From assembly GCA_037127315.1 (NCBI GenBank), contig JBBBDQ010001270.1:3636001-3700000 (forward strand): 64,000 nucleotides of DNA, given 5' to 3'. Below are positions 30,466-41,996 of the stretch, in pieces. The stretch's first letter is position 1. Each line of letters opens with the position of its first letter. A program made the position numbers and the translations under genes. Source of the DNA: Ascarosepion bandense (Eukaryota; Mollusca; Cephalopoda; Sepiida; Sepiidae). The notes beneath the pieces were generated by a model, which did no database searches, had not been told where the DNA came from, and worked only from the letters and a program-made list of their open reading frames with translations.

Positions 30466-31905
30466 TATTTACATTATTCCGGCTATTGTCCTCATCTTTG
30501 TTGCCATTTGTACAACGTTTCGGCTGTTGTGCGCTCCGGCCTTCTGCCCGTGGTAGGAATTTCGAACCGAATCCTTTATTACAATCAGTGGAGTATATGA
30601 TCTTCAATACTTGCGCCTCTTCTGATCGTATGAGTTATCTCCCTCTAACCTTGTAAGTTACTTGTTTACAACTGCTGTGGCCTGGTATTGAACTCACAAA
30701 TCTTTGGGTCAAGTCACAGGAACTAACCAACATCTATATCCATTGAATTTTGGGGATTTAAAAACCTAACGCTCAGTAACCATTTCTTACCAGAGTTCAT
30801 ACTACAATTTTTTGATGTTAATGGTTTCCTCTAGTATTTTTGATGTTAATAGTTTTCTCTAGTATTTTTGATGTTAATGGTTTTCTCTAGTATTTTTGAT
30901 GTTAATGGTTTTCTCTAGTATTTTTGATGTTAATGGTTTTCTCTAGTATTTTTGATGTTAATGGTTTTCTCTAGTATTTTTGATGTTAATGGTTTTCTCT
31001 AGTATTTTTTTATGTTAATGGTTTTCTCTAGTATTTTTGATGTTAATGGTTTTCTCTAGTATTTTTGATGTTAATGGTTTTCTCTAGTATTTTTCATGTT
31101 AATGGTTTTCTCTAGTATTTTTGATGTTAATGGTTTTCTCTAGTATTTTTGATGTTAATGGTTTTCTCTAGTATTTTTCATGTTAATGGTTTTCTCTAGT
31201 ATTTTTGATGTTAATGGCTTTCTCTAGTATTTTTGATGTTAATGGTTTTCTCTAGTATTTTTGATGTTAATGGTTTTCTCTAGTATTTTTGATGTTAATG
31301 GTTTTCTCTAGTATTTTTCATGTTAATGGTTTTCTCTAGTATTTTTGATGTTAATGGTTTTCTCTAGTATTTTTGATGTTAATGGTTTTCTCTAGTATTT
31401 TTGATGTTAATGGTTTTCTCTAGTATTTTTGATGTTAATGGTTTTCTCTAGTATTTTTGATGTTAATGGTTTTCTCTAGTATTTTTTTATGTTAATGGTT
31501 TTCACTAGTATTTTTCATATTAATGGTTTTCTCTAGTATTTTTCATGTTAATGGTTTTCTCTAGTATTTTTCATGTCAATGGTTTTCTCTAGTATTTTTG
31601 ATGTTAATGGTTTTCTCTAGTATTTTTGATGTTAATGGTTTTCTCTAGTATTTTTGATGTTAATGGTTTTCTCTAGTATTTTTGATGTTAATGGTTTTCT
31701 CTAGTATTTTTGATGTTAATGGTTTTCTCTAGTATTTTTCATGTTAATGGTTTTCTCTAGTATTTTTCTGCCAGAGCTCAAATTGCAATTTTGACATTAA
31801 TGATTTAAAGTGGATATAGACGTTGATTAGTTCCTGTGTCTTGCAACAAATGGCAACAAAGATGAGAGTAATAGTCCGAATAAGATAAATACTGTAAACT
31901 CTAAA
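30466..31905. mobile_element. Inverted-repeat-flanked element containing the 28-bp minisatellite
   Basis: The outer left arm (tattccggctattgtcctca, tctttgttgccatttgt, 30466-30515) is mirrored at 31845-31905 (acaaatggcaacaaagatga, gagtaatagtccgaataaga). An inner arm (acaggaactaaccaacatct, atatcca, 30716-30745) is mirrored at 31811-31840. The arrangement looks like an inverted-repeat transposon or two inverted copies of one repeat. No coding capacity. Confidence 0.65.
30808..31768. repeat. 28-bp minisatellite, about 34 copies
   Basis: The unit gatgttaatggttttctcta plus gtattttt is highly uniform. A recurrent variant has catgttaatgg; a few units carry small indels (ttttttatg). Confidence 0.97.
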
Positions 31906-32215
31906 TAAATTAGACACACGCTCAACATTAACTTTCTTCTATGGAGCTCGGATCTTGGGACCGCAGGTAGAGATTTATCCGTTATTGTGTTGAACATTGT
32001 TGTACATAACCTATTTTCATCGTCTTTTTAATATACTTAAGGACGTATTATTTAGGATGATATATCCATCATTAAAATTGGTTTTCTGAAACGAAAATGG
32101 CTAACCGACAGCATAATTGTTAATTAAATTTCTACATTAAAATTTCTACATTAAAATTTTCACATTAAAATTTCTACATTACAATTTTCTTTTTATTATA
32201 CTTATTTTTTTCATG
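31906..32215. other. Unannotated AT-rich stretch
   Basis: Short runs of acattaaaatttctacatta are present; nothing else recognised. Confidence 0.5.
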
Positions 32216-33480
32216 TATTTAACAAGATGAGGATTACAAACTAGAGATACTAAAAACAAGCAAGTACAAAACCTTATATATCTAGGAAGTGTTTTAACAG
32301 AGGACAGAAACTACTACACCGAAATCTAAAGAGGCCTTTCCAAAGTTAAGCAAAATATTTAGAAAGAGGAAGATTCCATTAGCAATAAATGCCGAACCGT
32401 AACACAGACGGAGAAAGGATTCGAGGCAACAGGAATTTGGTTCTACAGAAGGATACTGAGAATGCCATGAACTGAACATGTGACCAAAGAGGGAGATTTA
32501 GAGAAAACGGAAACAAAAAAGAAACATACGTAGCATAAAAAAGAAAAGGTTGATATTTATATATCTTATAATGAGGAACAAGAGATTAGAAAATTCGACA
32601 CTCGTAGGATATATTGAAGGGAAGATAAAAGCACAAATACAAGAAGAACGAGCATATGTAAATGGTTGGCAGAAGAACAATTACTAGATATAGAAAAAGA
32701 CAAATTTACTAAGGGCTACAAAGGACTGAAAGTTGTGGAGAGCCTTAATCTCACGCATAGAAGAAGAACGAGCGTTAATAAATTGTTGGTAGAACAGCAA
32801 TTAAGAGATATAGAAAAAAGACAAATTTTACTAAGTACTACAAAGGACTGAAAGTTGTGGAGAGCCTTAATCTCACGCATAGAAGAAGAACGAGCGTTAA
32901 TAAATTGTTGGTAGAACAGCAATTAAGAGATATAGAAAAAAGACAAACTTTACTAAGTACTACAAAGGACAGAAAGTTGTGGAGAGCCTTAATCTCACGC
33001 ATAGAAGAACGAGCATTAATAAATCGTTGGTAGGACGGCAATTAGGAGATATAGAAAAAAGACAAACTTTACTAAAAGCTACAAAGTACTGAAAGTTGTG
33101 GAGTGCCTTAATCTCACGCATAGAAGAAGAACGAGCGTTAATAAATTGTTGGTAGAACGGCAATTAGGAGATATAGAAAAATACAAACTTTACTAAGGGC
33201 TACAAAGGACTGAAAGTTGTGGAGAGCCTTAATCTCACGCATAGAAGAACGAGCATTAATAAATTGTTGGTAGAACGGCAATGAGGAGATATAGAAAAAA
33301 GACAATGTTTACTAAGAGCTACAAAAGATTGGGAGTTGTGGAGAGCCATATTACCCCACGTTCTGAAGCAACACGACACAGAGTAGAAGAAGAAGAAGCT
33401 TGTTTAAATGGTTGCCAAACGAGAGATCAGGCGTCTTAACAAAAAGACAAGATTTATTAAGACTGCACGAAAAAAAAAAC
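32216..33480 (+). pseudogene. RTE-clade LINE 3' end with a tandemly repeated C-terminus
   Basis: Forward pieces in order are KYKTLYLGSVLTEDRNYYTE-like, KGFEATGIWFYRRILRMP, TEHVTKEGDLEKTETKKKHT, NEEQEIRKFDTRRIY, EGKIKAQIQEERAYVNGW. Then the last ~40 codons repeat in tandem: I-E-K-R-Q-x-L-L-x-x-T-K-D-R-K-L-W-R-A-L-I-S recurs with a period of about 122 bp (from 32640 to about 33350, roughly six units), followed by a final diverged unit to 33480. Multiple stops and frameshifts are present. The order matches BovB/RTE reverse transcriptase C-termini. The endonuclease and RT core are missing. Confidence 0.85.
32640..33350. repeat. ~122-bp tandem repeat derived from the RTE C-terminus
   Basis: gaagaagaacgagcgttaat, aaattgttggtagaacggca, attaggagatatagaaaaa, gaaagttgtggagagcctta and atctcacgcatag recur about six times with small indels. 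Confidence 0.92.
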
Positions 33481-33889
33481 TGTTCTTAAAATCTCAAAAG
33501 AACTCAAGAAACAAAGAGGATAGTGACTTTAACTAAAACAAGAAAACATTAGTCTAGTTTTATTAATAGTTACTGCAAGAATAGAATTTTATTTTACCGT
33601 GTTTACTTTTTATTTGTTTTTGTTTTTTCATTTTTGGTGGTTTTTGTTGTATTTTTATTTGTTTATTTATTCTTTTGTTTTTTTCCTGCCCCCTGCTCAT
33701 CTTTATTTGTCTTTGGACGAAATTAATTTATATGATATCGGGTTTAGAGATTCAATAAATATTGTTTGCAAACAAGATGGCGAATCTTTAGGAGCAATTA
33801 TAAAAATCGGAACGTAAAAAAATCAGCGAAAAGGGAGAGCAGCTGACGAATGAGCAAAAAGGAAGAAAGGGAAGAAAAAGGAGGATGAG
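33481..33889. other. Unannotated AT-rich stretch
   Basis: No recognisable element; the T-rich frame at 33599-33817 looks random. Confidence 0.5.
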
Positions 33890-33894
33890 AGGAA

Positions 33895-33929
<35 letters not shown>

Positions 33930-34470
33930 GAAGAAGAAGAAGAAGAAGAAGAAGGAAGAGCAGGAGAAGAAAATATAGAAAAAGGAAGAAGAGAAGAAAA
34001 GCAGAGGAAGAAAAACAGAAGAAGAAGAAGAAAAAGATAAAGAAGAAGGACAGGAGGAGAAGGAGGAGGAGGAGAAGAAAAAAAGAAGAAAAAGAAGGAG
34101 AAGAAGAAAAAGAAGAAGAAGAAGGAGGAAGAGCAGGAGAAGAAAATATAGAAAAAGGAAGAAGAGAAGAAAAGCAGAGGAAGAAAAACAGAAGAAGAAG
34201 AAGAAAAAGATAAAGAAGAAGGACAGGAGGAGAAGGAGGAGGAGGAGAAGAAAAAGAAGAAAAAGAAGAAGAAGAAAAAGAAGAAGAAGAAGAAGAAGAA
34301 GAAGAAGAAGGAAGAGCAGGAGAAGAAAATATAGAAAAAGGAAGAAGAGAAGAAAAGCAGAGGAAGAAAAACAGAAGAAGAAGAAGGACAGGAGGAGAAG
34401 GAGGAGGAGGAGGAGAAGAAAAAAGAAGAAAAAGAAGAAGTGGAAGAAGAAAAAAAAAGAAGAAACAAGC
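33890..34470. repeat. (AAT)n and (GAA)n polypurine tract with a ~175-bp higher-order period
   Basis: The plus strand is almost entirely purine for about 560 bp after (aat)n at 33895-33929. A block with caggagaagaaaatatagaa, agagaagaaaagcagaggaa and gataaagaagaaggacagga recurs at about 33961, 34134 and 34317. Long frames on the minus strand (up to 226 residues of S, F, L) are composition artefacts. Confidence 0.95.
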
Positions 34471-34619
34471 ATTAACATTCAACATTTTGGATGCCATGTA
34501 ATTATTTCCTTCTTAACCCTAAAAAACTAAGTAAAGTATGAAGAAACATGAAAATTCTTATAGAAATAAAGAAAGGATCTGTTATGAAATACCATATGCC
34601 ATTGACTATTAGACTATTT

Positions 34620-35650
34620 CAGCACAGATAAAGAAGTAAATTTGATGCAACAGTAATGTGCCTTTGCTTAAGGATGCTGGAAATAGTATGATCCAAACAT
34701 GACCATTTTTGAGAAAATGGAAACAAAAAAGACACTTAAGATACAACTAAAATGCCTTTGGCACATCATGAAAAAAGAAGGTTTAGAAAGTTCGACACGC
34801 AGAACAAAAGGGAGCAGTTCATAAACTACCTAATGAAATTTTGTAAATAGCTGGCAGAACAGCAGAGAGTGCTGGATTGCTATGTGATGTCAGTTCTTCA
34901 ACATGGAGGTGAATGCTGGATAATATCATCAAAAATTTGAAGCATTCGAAATGTGGTTCTTCAGAAGGATGCTGCAGATATCATGGATCGAGCATGTGAG
35001 CAATGATGAGGTTTTGGAAAGGATGGAAACGGAAAGGAAATTAATACTGAGCATCAGGAAGAGACAGCTGAAGTTCCTGGGACATGCAATGAGGTAGGAG
35101 GGTTTGGAGAACCTGATACTAACAGACCACATAGAGGGTAAAAGAGACAGAGGAAAGTAGCGGGTAACATATTTGAAGGGCCTGAGCAGGTTGATGACAG
35201 AACGTGGATTGCGTAGTGTAACAGGAGAAAACTAGCTAAGAGCCACCAGGGAAAGCGAGACGTAAAAAGCCATGATCGCCTACGTCCTGAAAGGACAAGG
35301 CACAAAAAAGAAGAAGAATTTATAACAGTGCAACAGACAGGAAATTGTGGAGAACCATGATCACAAACATATAAAACGAGCTTGTATGAAGAACAGTGAT
35401 TAGGACATATAGTAAAACGATAAATTTTACTAATGGCTACAAAGAACAATAATTTATGAAGCACCATGAGCGCCCACGTCCCATAAGGACACGATATATA
35501 GAACAAGAAGGAGAAAAAGAAGAAGCAGCTTGTATAAATGTTTAGTAGAACAAGGATTAGAAGATCAAAAAGATAAAATAAAGGTCTACAAATGATGAGA
35601 AATAGTGAAGAGTTATGATTGTCCACGTCCTGAAGGGACATAGCGCATAG
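34620..35650 (+). pseudogene. RTE-clade LINE fragments, two or more overlapping copies
   Basis: A first worn copy (34620-34870) is followed at about 34880 by VLDCYVMSVLQHGGECWIIS, frameshift, AFEMWFFRRMLQISWIEHVS, NDEVLERMETERKLILSIRK, RQLKFLGHAM, stop, GLENLILTDHIEGKRDRGK and YLKGLSRLMTERGLRS. After its gaa-rich end (35320) two more copies of the last ~120 bp follow (DRKLWRTMITNI near 35338, then 35445 and 35600). The blocks match the RTE C-terminal region in order. Frameshifts and stops are frequent. Confidence 0.85.
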
Positions 35651-35884
35651 ATAAATCTGAAGAATATTTCCAATTACTTATATTTACTAAGATACCATGT
35701 ATCATATACACCAATATCTTTTTTAAGCGGTTATCAAATTTTAAAAGGGTTCTGTTTTACTGTGTCGAGCCTCATCAGTATATAAACCATCATTGCTCTT
35801 TGAAGATTCACATCCTTTGTACTACTAAGGAATATTTATCACATTACTATCCCTTCTTGTCACTGTTCTGCCAACATTTACAGA

Positions 35885-36452
35885 AAATTGTTTGTATCTT
35901 CATCTACTACTGGGAAGGTTGGATTACTGTGTCGGGCCACGAAGTTTATCACATCAAAATCCATTTTGCACATTTATAAATTGACCATTCGTCCATGCAT
36001 AGAATACTGTTGTCACATCTGGTCGGGTGTTCCTACTATTCATCTTGAGGTTCTCGGCAAAATCAAAAGAAGATTCTGGAATATAATCAATGCGAACTTG
36101 GCAGCCCAACACCAGTCAATTTCTCACCAACATGACGTGGCTTCCCTCTGTCTTTTCTACAAGTATTTTCAGGGCAACTAACCTGATTAATTTTTTCCAA
36201 TGATTCCCTGACTACGTGCATTTACGCATGCTACTAGACTGACACATTTACTTCGAAATATTTAAATGTAACGACCTCTTTTACTCTAATAGTTTCTTTT
36301 CTCGCACTTTCTGTTTTTGGAACTCTCTTCCGTTTGATTGCTTCCCTGGTAGCTGCAATATCCAAACATTTAAATGCAACGTCAATTTTCTCTAACTGTA
36401 AGCCCCTGCGCACCAGCGGCGATGCCGCCTTGCTTTGGGTAAAATAATTTTT
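35885..36452 (+). pseudogene. LINE B C-terminus and 3' UTR
   Basis: The 97-residue frame (35888-36181) contains ILHIYKLTIRPCIEYCCHIW, SGVPTIHLEVLGKIKRRFWN and VASLCLFYKYFQG. After a frameshift come worn F-x-x-x-S-F-S-R-T-x-x-W-N-S-L-P sequence and the 3' end cccctgcgcaccagcggcga, ttgctttgggtaaaataatt. Confidence 0.87.
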
Positions 36453-36611
36453 AGGCTATCCCTCTGGCCTTTACTATATCCATTGTGTGTTAAATTTACA
36501 TAGCCAACTTTCTTCATTATATATACCATGAATTCCTAAACATACAATCCTTTCATAAAAGATATATGGTAATCTATAATGATAATGAGTATATATAAAA
36601 CCAGCCAAATA

Positions 36612-37517
36612 CAGTGGAACCTATCGTATACGACCATCCCTAATGCCATCAAAAATGGGTCGCTCACTAAAGGCTCATTGTCATGACTTATTTACGCCAG
36701 TAATGTATATTCTACTCATCAGAATGTACATATTAAAATTTTACCATGTAATCTGGTAATAAATAAATGACGACATAAAAAAATGGCCTAACTTTAAAGA
36801 AATTTATTCAGCATAATTCATTTTAAAAAAACGTATTTACAACGGTCAACAAGAGATCAAAATGCTTTCTTACAAAAAGTATTTATTAAGAGGACTTGAA
36901 AAAAGTATACGGTTTCATTTTTTTTTCTTAGAAGTGAGTGATAGCTAAAGAGAATCTACATTAATACATGGAAAAAAAACTACAAAAAACTGACAGCGAT
37001 CGTGGGTGGTGGTAGAGAAACAGATAAATAGAGATAGATATACCCAGATAGAAATAGAGTAGATAGATACACAAAAATATAAAGGGACGAAAAAGATAGA
37101 CGTTTGAGAAAAGGACATAATTGTGATTTTTCCCAATCCCTAATGCAATACATGTTGTGCAAAACAGCCGATGTTTGACCGTGAGGTGAACTCAAGAAAG
37201 GTACATTTCAACAAGAAATAACAATTTGCTACAAGTCTACAATACCAAAACAATGAGGGAGTGTTTCTGACTTGGATCAAAGCAAAATAAAATAGATTAC
37301 TCATCTAGTTTCTCCTAATTTAGAAGTTCGCAGTGTACTACCAAAATGGATTTTTTTTAAAGCGGTCGCTTGATCAGTGATTTTCACTCGTTGATGTTAG
37401 TCGTTGGTCGCGTTCTGGAGGTGGTCGCTCAGTAAAGGTCAATTAACATTTGCAAATTGTCCGTGCATAGAAAAACGGTAGTTCACAACATGTGGTTACA
37501 TACGGCAGGTTCCACTG
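36612..37517. mobile_element. pogo/Tigger-like nonautonomous DNA transposon
   Basis: The termini cagtggaacctatcgtatac and the complement of tacggcaggttccactg match over the first 11 bp and again after two mismatches. TA flanks each end (36610-36611, 37518-37519). Sub-terminal ggtcgctcactaaaggctca also reappears near the right end as tggtcgctcagtaaaggtca. The 906-bp interior has no transposase. Confidence 0.78.
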
Positions 37518-37741
37518 TATACTTAAACCACCCTGTACACCACGGGTGTTGGATATCAATTTGACCATTTTTCGTTTTAATCCATATACTGTTGTATTCT
37601 GCGTTCATAAGTTGTCCCTTTTTTTCTCTGGGCTGTTCTTTTTGTTGTCAACAATACATTCTCTTCTATTACAAGTGATGCATAGTCCTTTTTTCTCGCT
37701 TTCTCTTTCTATTCTTTTATCTGATGTTTTCCTGTTTACGA

Positions 37742-38009
37742 CAAATTGGGGAGCCGAGTTCGAATTCCATTTGAATTCTTTGGATTCACTTACGCGCAAA
37801 TACCCTTGGGAAAGGTATTAATCAGTCTCTTCCCTCCAGTTATGGGACAGATACTGGACAGATTGGATTCTATAGCCTTGGTCGGCAACCAGTCTACCGC
37901 AGAAAGGAATGGCAACCTACTGTGGGATAATCTTCTGCCGAGTCAGTCATGTTTTTTTTCGAGAAATGATCGCCCAAGCGTGTATCACGTATGGCACTTA
38001 ACTGACTGA
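37742..38009 (+). mobile_element. tRNA-derived SINE family 1, 5'-truncated
   Basis: It starts inside the tRNA-like head (aaattggggagccgagttcg) and ends cacttaactgactga. Confidence 0.9.
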
Positions 38010-38029
38010 ATGTCTAAGAAAGTTATGGT

Positions 38030-38432
38030 TTTCATACTATTTTTTAGTATTTATTGCCAAGTGAATAATTGTAAATGAAAATATAATGGGTCTTTTGTTA
38101 ATACTGCACAAAAACATGTGCATCAAATTAATTTATAAATAGTAAAGTTTTGTAGAGACATAACCCATATAACGAATTTATAAATATTTAATAATTACCT
38201 ATATTGCAGTTTCATCAATGAAAGAATGAAAAAAAAAATTATGGTGATTCGGACGAGTTCATCTTTTCTTCCTTGCCTTGTAAAATTTTGCAAAGTAATA
38301 ACAAAGGAATTTTTAAATTAGGAGAAACTAAATGAGTAATTTATTTTCATTTAGAATTATTCACTAAAATAGTTTGAGATACAGCATTTCTTTTAAAAAA
38401 CTGGGGTGACCAAATAATTATGGCCGGTAGTG
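38030..38432. mobile_element. MITE-A copy, left terminus lost
   Basis: catactattttttagtattt, atttataaatatttaataat, gtgattcggacgagttcatc and the right terminus aattatggccggtagtg. Confidence 0.82.
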
Positions 38433-38513
38433 TGTATATATAAACAGCTGTTCCTATACATACATACACTTGCATTTAAAATAATCATCTATTGCTTTGT
38501 TACACGTGACACA

Positions 38514-38700
38514 TCAGTCAGCCAGTAAAGTGCTATAAGTGATACACGCTTGGGCGATCATGTCTCGAAAGAGACATGACTGACTGGGCAGAAGATTATC
38601 CCGCAGTAGGCTGTCATTGCTTTCTGCAGTAGACTGGTTGCCAGCCAAGGATATAGAACCCAATCTGTCCAATTTTATGACTCATAGCTAGAGGGGAAAG
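38514..38700 (-). mobile_element. tRNA-derived SINE family 1, 3' part
   Basis: catcagtcagccagtaaagt through catagctagaggggaaagag; the head is missing. Confidence 0.9.
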
Positions 38701-38823
38701 AGTTGTATTATATTATTAAGTAGTTATTAATGGGGTATCAGTTTATTACTTCATAACAATAAAAAACTGATCCCCCACTTTATGTCCAGTAGAAGTTTTA
38801 ATTATATTCCCAACTATTATATT

Positions 38824-39122
38824 CAGTCAGTCAGTTAAGTGTCATACGTGATACACGCTCGAAAGAGACATGACTGACTGGGCAGAAGATTATCCCGCAG
38901 TAGGTTGCCATTGCTTTCTACGGTAGACTGGTTGCCTACCAGGGCCACAGAACCCAATCTGTTCTGTTATTTAACCCATAAGTGGAGGGAAGAGACGGAT
39001 TATTACCTTTCTCACAGGTATTTGCGTGTAAGTGAATGCAAGAAATTCAACTGGAATTCGAACGCGACCCCACCCCAACTTCTCGTTCCGAGCTGATATC
39101 CACTGAACCACAACGCACATCC
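38824..39122 (-). mobile_element. tRNA-derived SINE family 1 (near full length)
   Basis: The region between acgtgatacacgct and cgaaagagac is shortened by about 15 bp; the head ends ccacaacgcacatcc. Confidence 0.92.
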
Positions 39123-39297
39123 ACACGTGACGCATATCTGACCAAAAGAATCAGACTATAAACAACAACCCAGTCTCTTTAGGTTTTTTTCATAATTTTA
39201 TTTTTCTCTTTAAAAAGATCTGTTTGGAAGCTTTAATAAAAGTTAAAAATGTTGGTGTAAAACACGTTTCATTTTTTTATTTATTCTATCACATATA

Positions 39298-39860
39298 CAC
39301 TACCCGCCATAATTATTAGGCCAACCTAGTTTTTTTTATAGAAATGATGTATTTCATTTCTTTTTTTAGTATCTATTGCCAAATGGATAATTCTAATTGA
39401 AAATAGAATGGTTTTTATGTTTAATAGTGAACAATAACATGTTTTTTTGGTTTTTTTTTAATCATCTCAACCCAAGCAAGGCATTCCCCTGTCACTATTG
39501 CGCATGGGGTTACATAGGAGAAGGTAAAGAGAAGGAGTGGTTAGACATAGGGAATGTTAGGAGGAAGGTGACAGATGAGTAAGGATAGCGAGGATGAGGG
39601 TTGGGCAGATGGGAAGAGTGTTTGATAGAATGGAAGCAGGTTTGGAGGTGTCTATTGACCTTACATTTAAACTCCTGGAGATTGTAGCCGTCGGGGAAGC
39701 AATCGTGTGGAAGAGAATTCCACAGTCGGGAAGTGCGAGGAAAGAAACTGTTGGAGTGTGCATCAAATGAACTGTTCTGGTGTCCAGTTTTTGCACTTTC
39801 TTCTCCATGCTCGTCTCTTCTTCTTATTGGCTGTCCAAAGCAAAGGCTTCCTTGTAAAAT
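39298..39860. mobile_element. MITE-A copy interrupted by a LINE B 3' end
   Basis: Left terminus cactacccgccataattatt with TA before it. The MITE stops at gtgaacaataacatg and resumes at 39768 with tgcatcaaatgaactgttct, which is uninterrupted in the copy at 56604. The right terminus is not found, so the element is incomplete. Confidence 0.8.
39450..39767 (-). mobile_element. LINE B 3' end inserted in MITE-A
   Basis: A long T-run then aatcatctcaacccaagcaa at the 3' end; gaagcaatcgtgtggaagag and cacagtcgggaagtgcgagg further in. Confidence 0.87.
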
Positions 39861-40577
39861 TTTGCAACGTAATAATAATAAAAGAACTACATTCATGGCG
39901 TTGCAGTGCTCCACTGATTATATTCCATTTACCTGCTATCAGCTAACACGGATCGCGTAAATCCGGTCTTAACAGTATACCCGACCTCTCGCGTATCAGA
40001 CATAACAGGCAATCCTACTTAAGCAGGTCTGAGTTCAAACAAACACAGCGTGGGCGGATTGGTTGAAGTTCAGGAAGGATTGGTCAAGTTACACCTGAGG
40101 ATCGTGTTATATGGTTTGTATATATTGTCTTTTGAATAGACTGTTATGTCTTAGAAGTTTACTAGATTTATTTTCTTCTTAATTGCGAATCCAGGAGTCT
40201 TGAAAATTTTTACAACTTCTTTTCTTATATTTTCTTTAGTTCTGCCTCAGCAGACATTTTTCGAGCGCCTTTGCCTTCAATTGGAGCATATATTTGTTCA
40301 GCATCAGTACAAAATCTGCTTCTAGCAAATACAAGGTACCAGCCTTTAGGACAACAGACTGAGGCTCTTTCGGTTGCACATGAGCAGTGCTTCTAAAGAA
40401 GTAAAAATCCCGTATAATCTTTACATAGTTCTGCCTCAGCAGTTTCTTAGAATTAATACTCCGCCGTCACTGTTGTAGAAGTTAAATAACTTACCTTCTA
40501 ACATGGCTGCCTCCTTTTGTCTTCAGGGGCTAAGCAGGTAACTGCCCAATACATTTTCATGAGTGAATTCTGTTCAC
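39861..40577. other. Unannotated stretch
   Basis: agttctgcctcagcag occurs twice (40244, 40428). No family recognised. Confidence 0.5.
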
Positions 40578-40598
40578 TATATATATATATATATATAT

Positions 40599-40673
<75 letters not shown>
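40578..40673. repeat. (TA)n-(GA)n-(GT)n compound microsatellite
   Basis: Three pure runs in direct succession, ending at the IR1 terminus tcgaggcagcaaat. Confidence 0.96.
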
Positions 40674-40674
<1 letters not shown>

Positions 40675-40969
40675 GAGGCAGCAAATAATTTTCTCAACAT
40701 ATACTGTTAAATATAAGAGACAATGAATAAAAATAAACCAAATAAAATCGTCGGTGATGGTGGATGTTACTGTATTACCGTCTTAATAACCTCTCTGAAG
40801 ATGGCTCATGTCAGCCGAAAGCTTAGAACCAAATTAATAAAAAAATTATGTTGGAGAATTTTTGTCTTTATTTTCAACTGAAATTAAAGATAAAATACGA
40901 CGTTTAAAACGGCTCATGATTAAACATAATAGACATTCATTGTCTCTTATATTTAACAGCATATGATTA

Positions 40970-40976
<7 letters not shown>
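40674..40976 (+). mobile_element. IR1 inverted-repeat element
   Basis: Terminal repeats tcaacatatactgttaaata, taagagacaatgaa and their inverted counterpart at 40940-40970 enclose ctctgaagatggctcatgtc with agccgaaagcttagaacc. The CTGAAGA, stem ggct/agcc, GAAA arrangement resembles a hammerhead core, but no cleavage triplet or stem I was found. Confidence 0.82.
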
Positions 40977-41021
<45 letters not shown>

Positions 41022-41049
41022 TAATCATATACTGTTAAATATATGATTA

Positions 41050-41091
<42 letters not shown>
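40955..41091. repeat. TA-cored inverted repeats at the IR1 end
   Basis: aacagcatatgattagaata faces its inverse across (TA)n at 40975-41019. A third arm in direct orientation (atatgattagaatatat) is followed by another (TA)n to 41091. Confidence 0.85.
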
Positions 41092-41096
<5 letters not shown>

Positions 41097-41994
41097 CGTT
41101 TAGTAGGTTTTTTCCATTGAATTGATTACACCAATCTAATTATGTGTTTAATCAACTACAATTAACCAATATTCAACAACTGCATAAATCTATGTCTTTT
41201 TTGGTGGTAATTTTTTCTAGTTTGTTGATAATGTATATACCTATCATTTTGCCGACGTAGCTTGCCATTGTTACTTCAAAGTTGTAGTTATTGCTAGTAT
41301 TATTGTTGTGGTATAGCCATATTTACTTGTAATGGTATTGTATAGACTTTCTGTCGTGTTTGATAATGTTTAGGCTTATATGATGTTTATATTTTGTTTC
41401 GACAAGTGCATTATTTAGTGTTTGTTTTTATGGATAGGTATAAATCTTTTATGCCTACTTGTATGAATGAGCCTTCCTCTTTGTTGGTAATACGATTAAA
41501 CCAAATTCCGGGATTTGAACTTTTGGTTCTCGTGATAATTATATGTTATAATGCCGGAACACTATTTTTGTAAATTGTATAAATTTTATTTCATTTGAAC
41601 TAAAAGTAAATATGGAATGTTAAAAGTTAAATTAAAATTTAACTTAATAGTTAGAATATTTTTAGGGCAGAGATAATACGATTTGTGCCTTTGGGTCAGG
41701 GAAGAGTATTTGTTGTTTTTTTTATCATTTTATTTTACGGGAAAACTAAAGACATTATTAATAAAAATTGTGTAAAAAAAGGTCAACAGAGATTAATCTA
41801 TTTTAATGTATTCGAACAGATATTTGTTTCTGTGTTTCCACATCATCATAAATTGCTTTTTTCATCATTAACATTATAACATGGAAACTACCAAGAACAA
41901 CGCGAGAACTAAAAATTCAAATCCCGGAAAAGTCAGTTCACAAAATACACTGGATAAATGAATAGAGTATGAAACTGTAAGTTATTTTATATAT
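41092..41994. other. Unannotated AT-rich stretch
   Basis: No element or gene recognised. Confidence 0.5.
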
Positions 41995-41996
41995 TT

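Noticed and set aside
30808..31768. CRISPR-like array
   Set aside because: The 28-bp units are directly adjacent with no spacers, and the context is animal DNA; this is a minisatellite.
33788..34497. Three overlapping minus-strand ORFs of about 225 residues rich in S, F and L
   Set aside because: They are translations of a (GAA)n polypurine tract in every frame, with no conserved residue pattern.
40793..40835. A complete hammerhead ribozyme in the IR1 element
   Set aside because: Core-like CTGAAGA-stem-GAAA is present, but no cleavage triplet or matching stem I could be found nearby.
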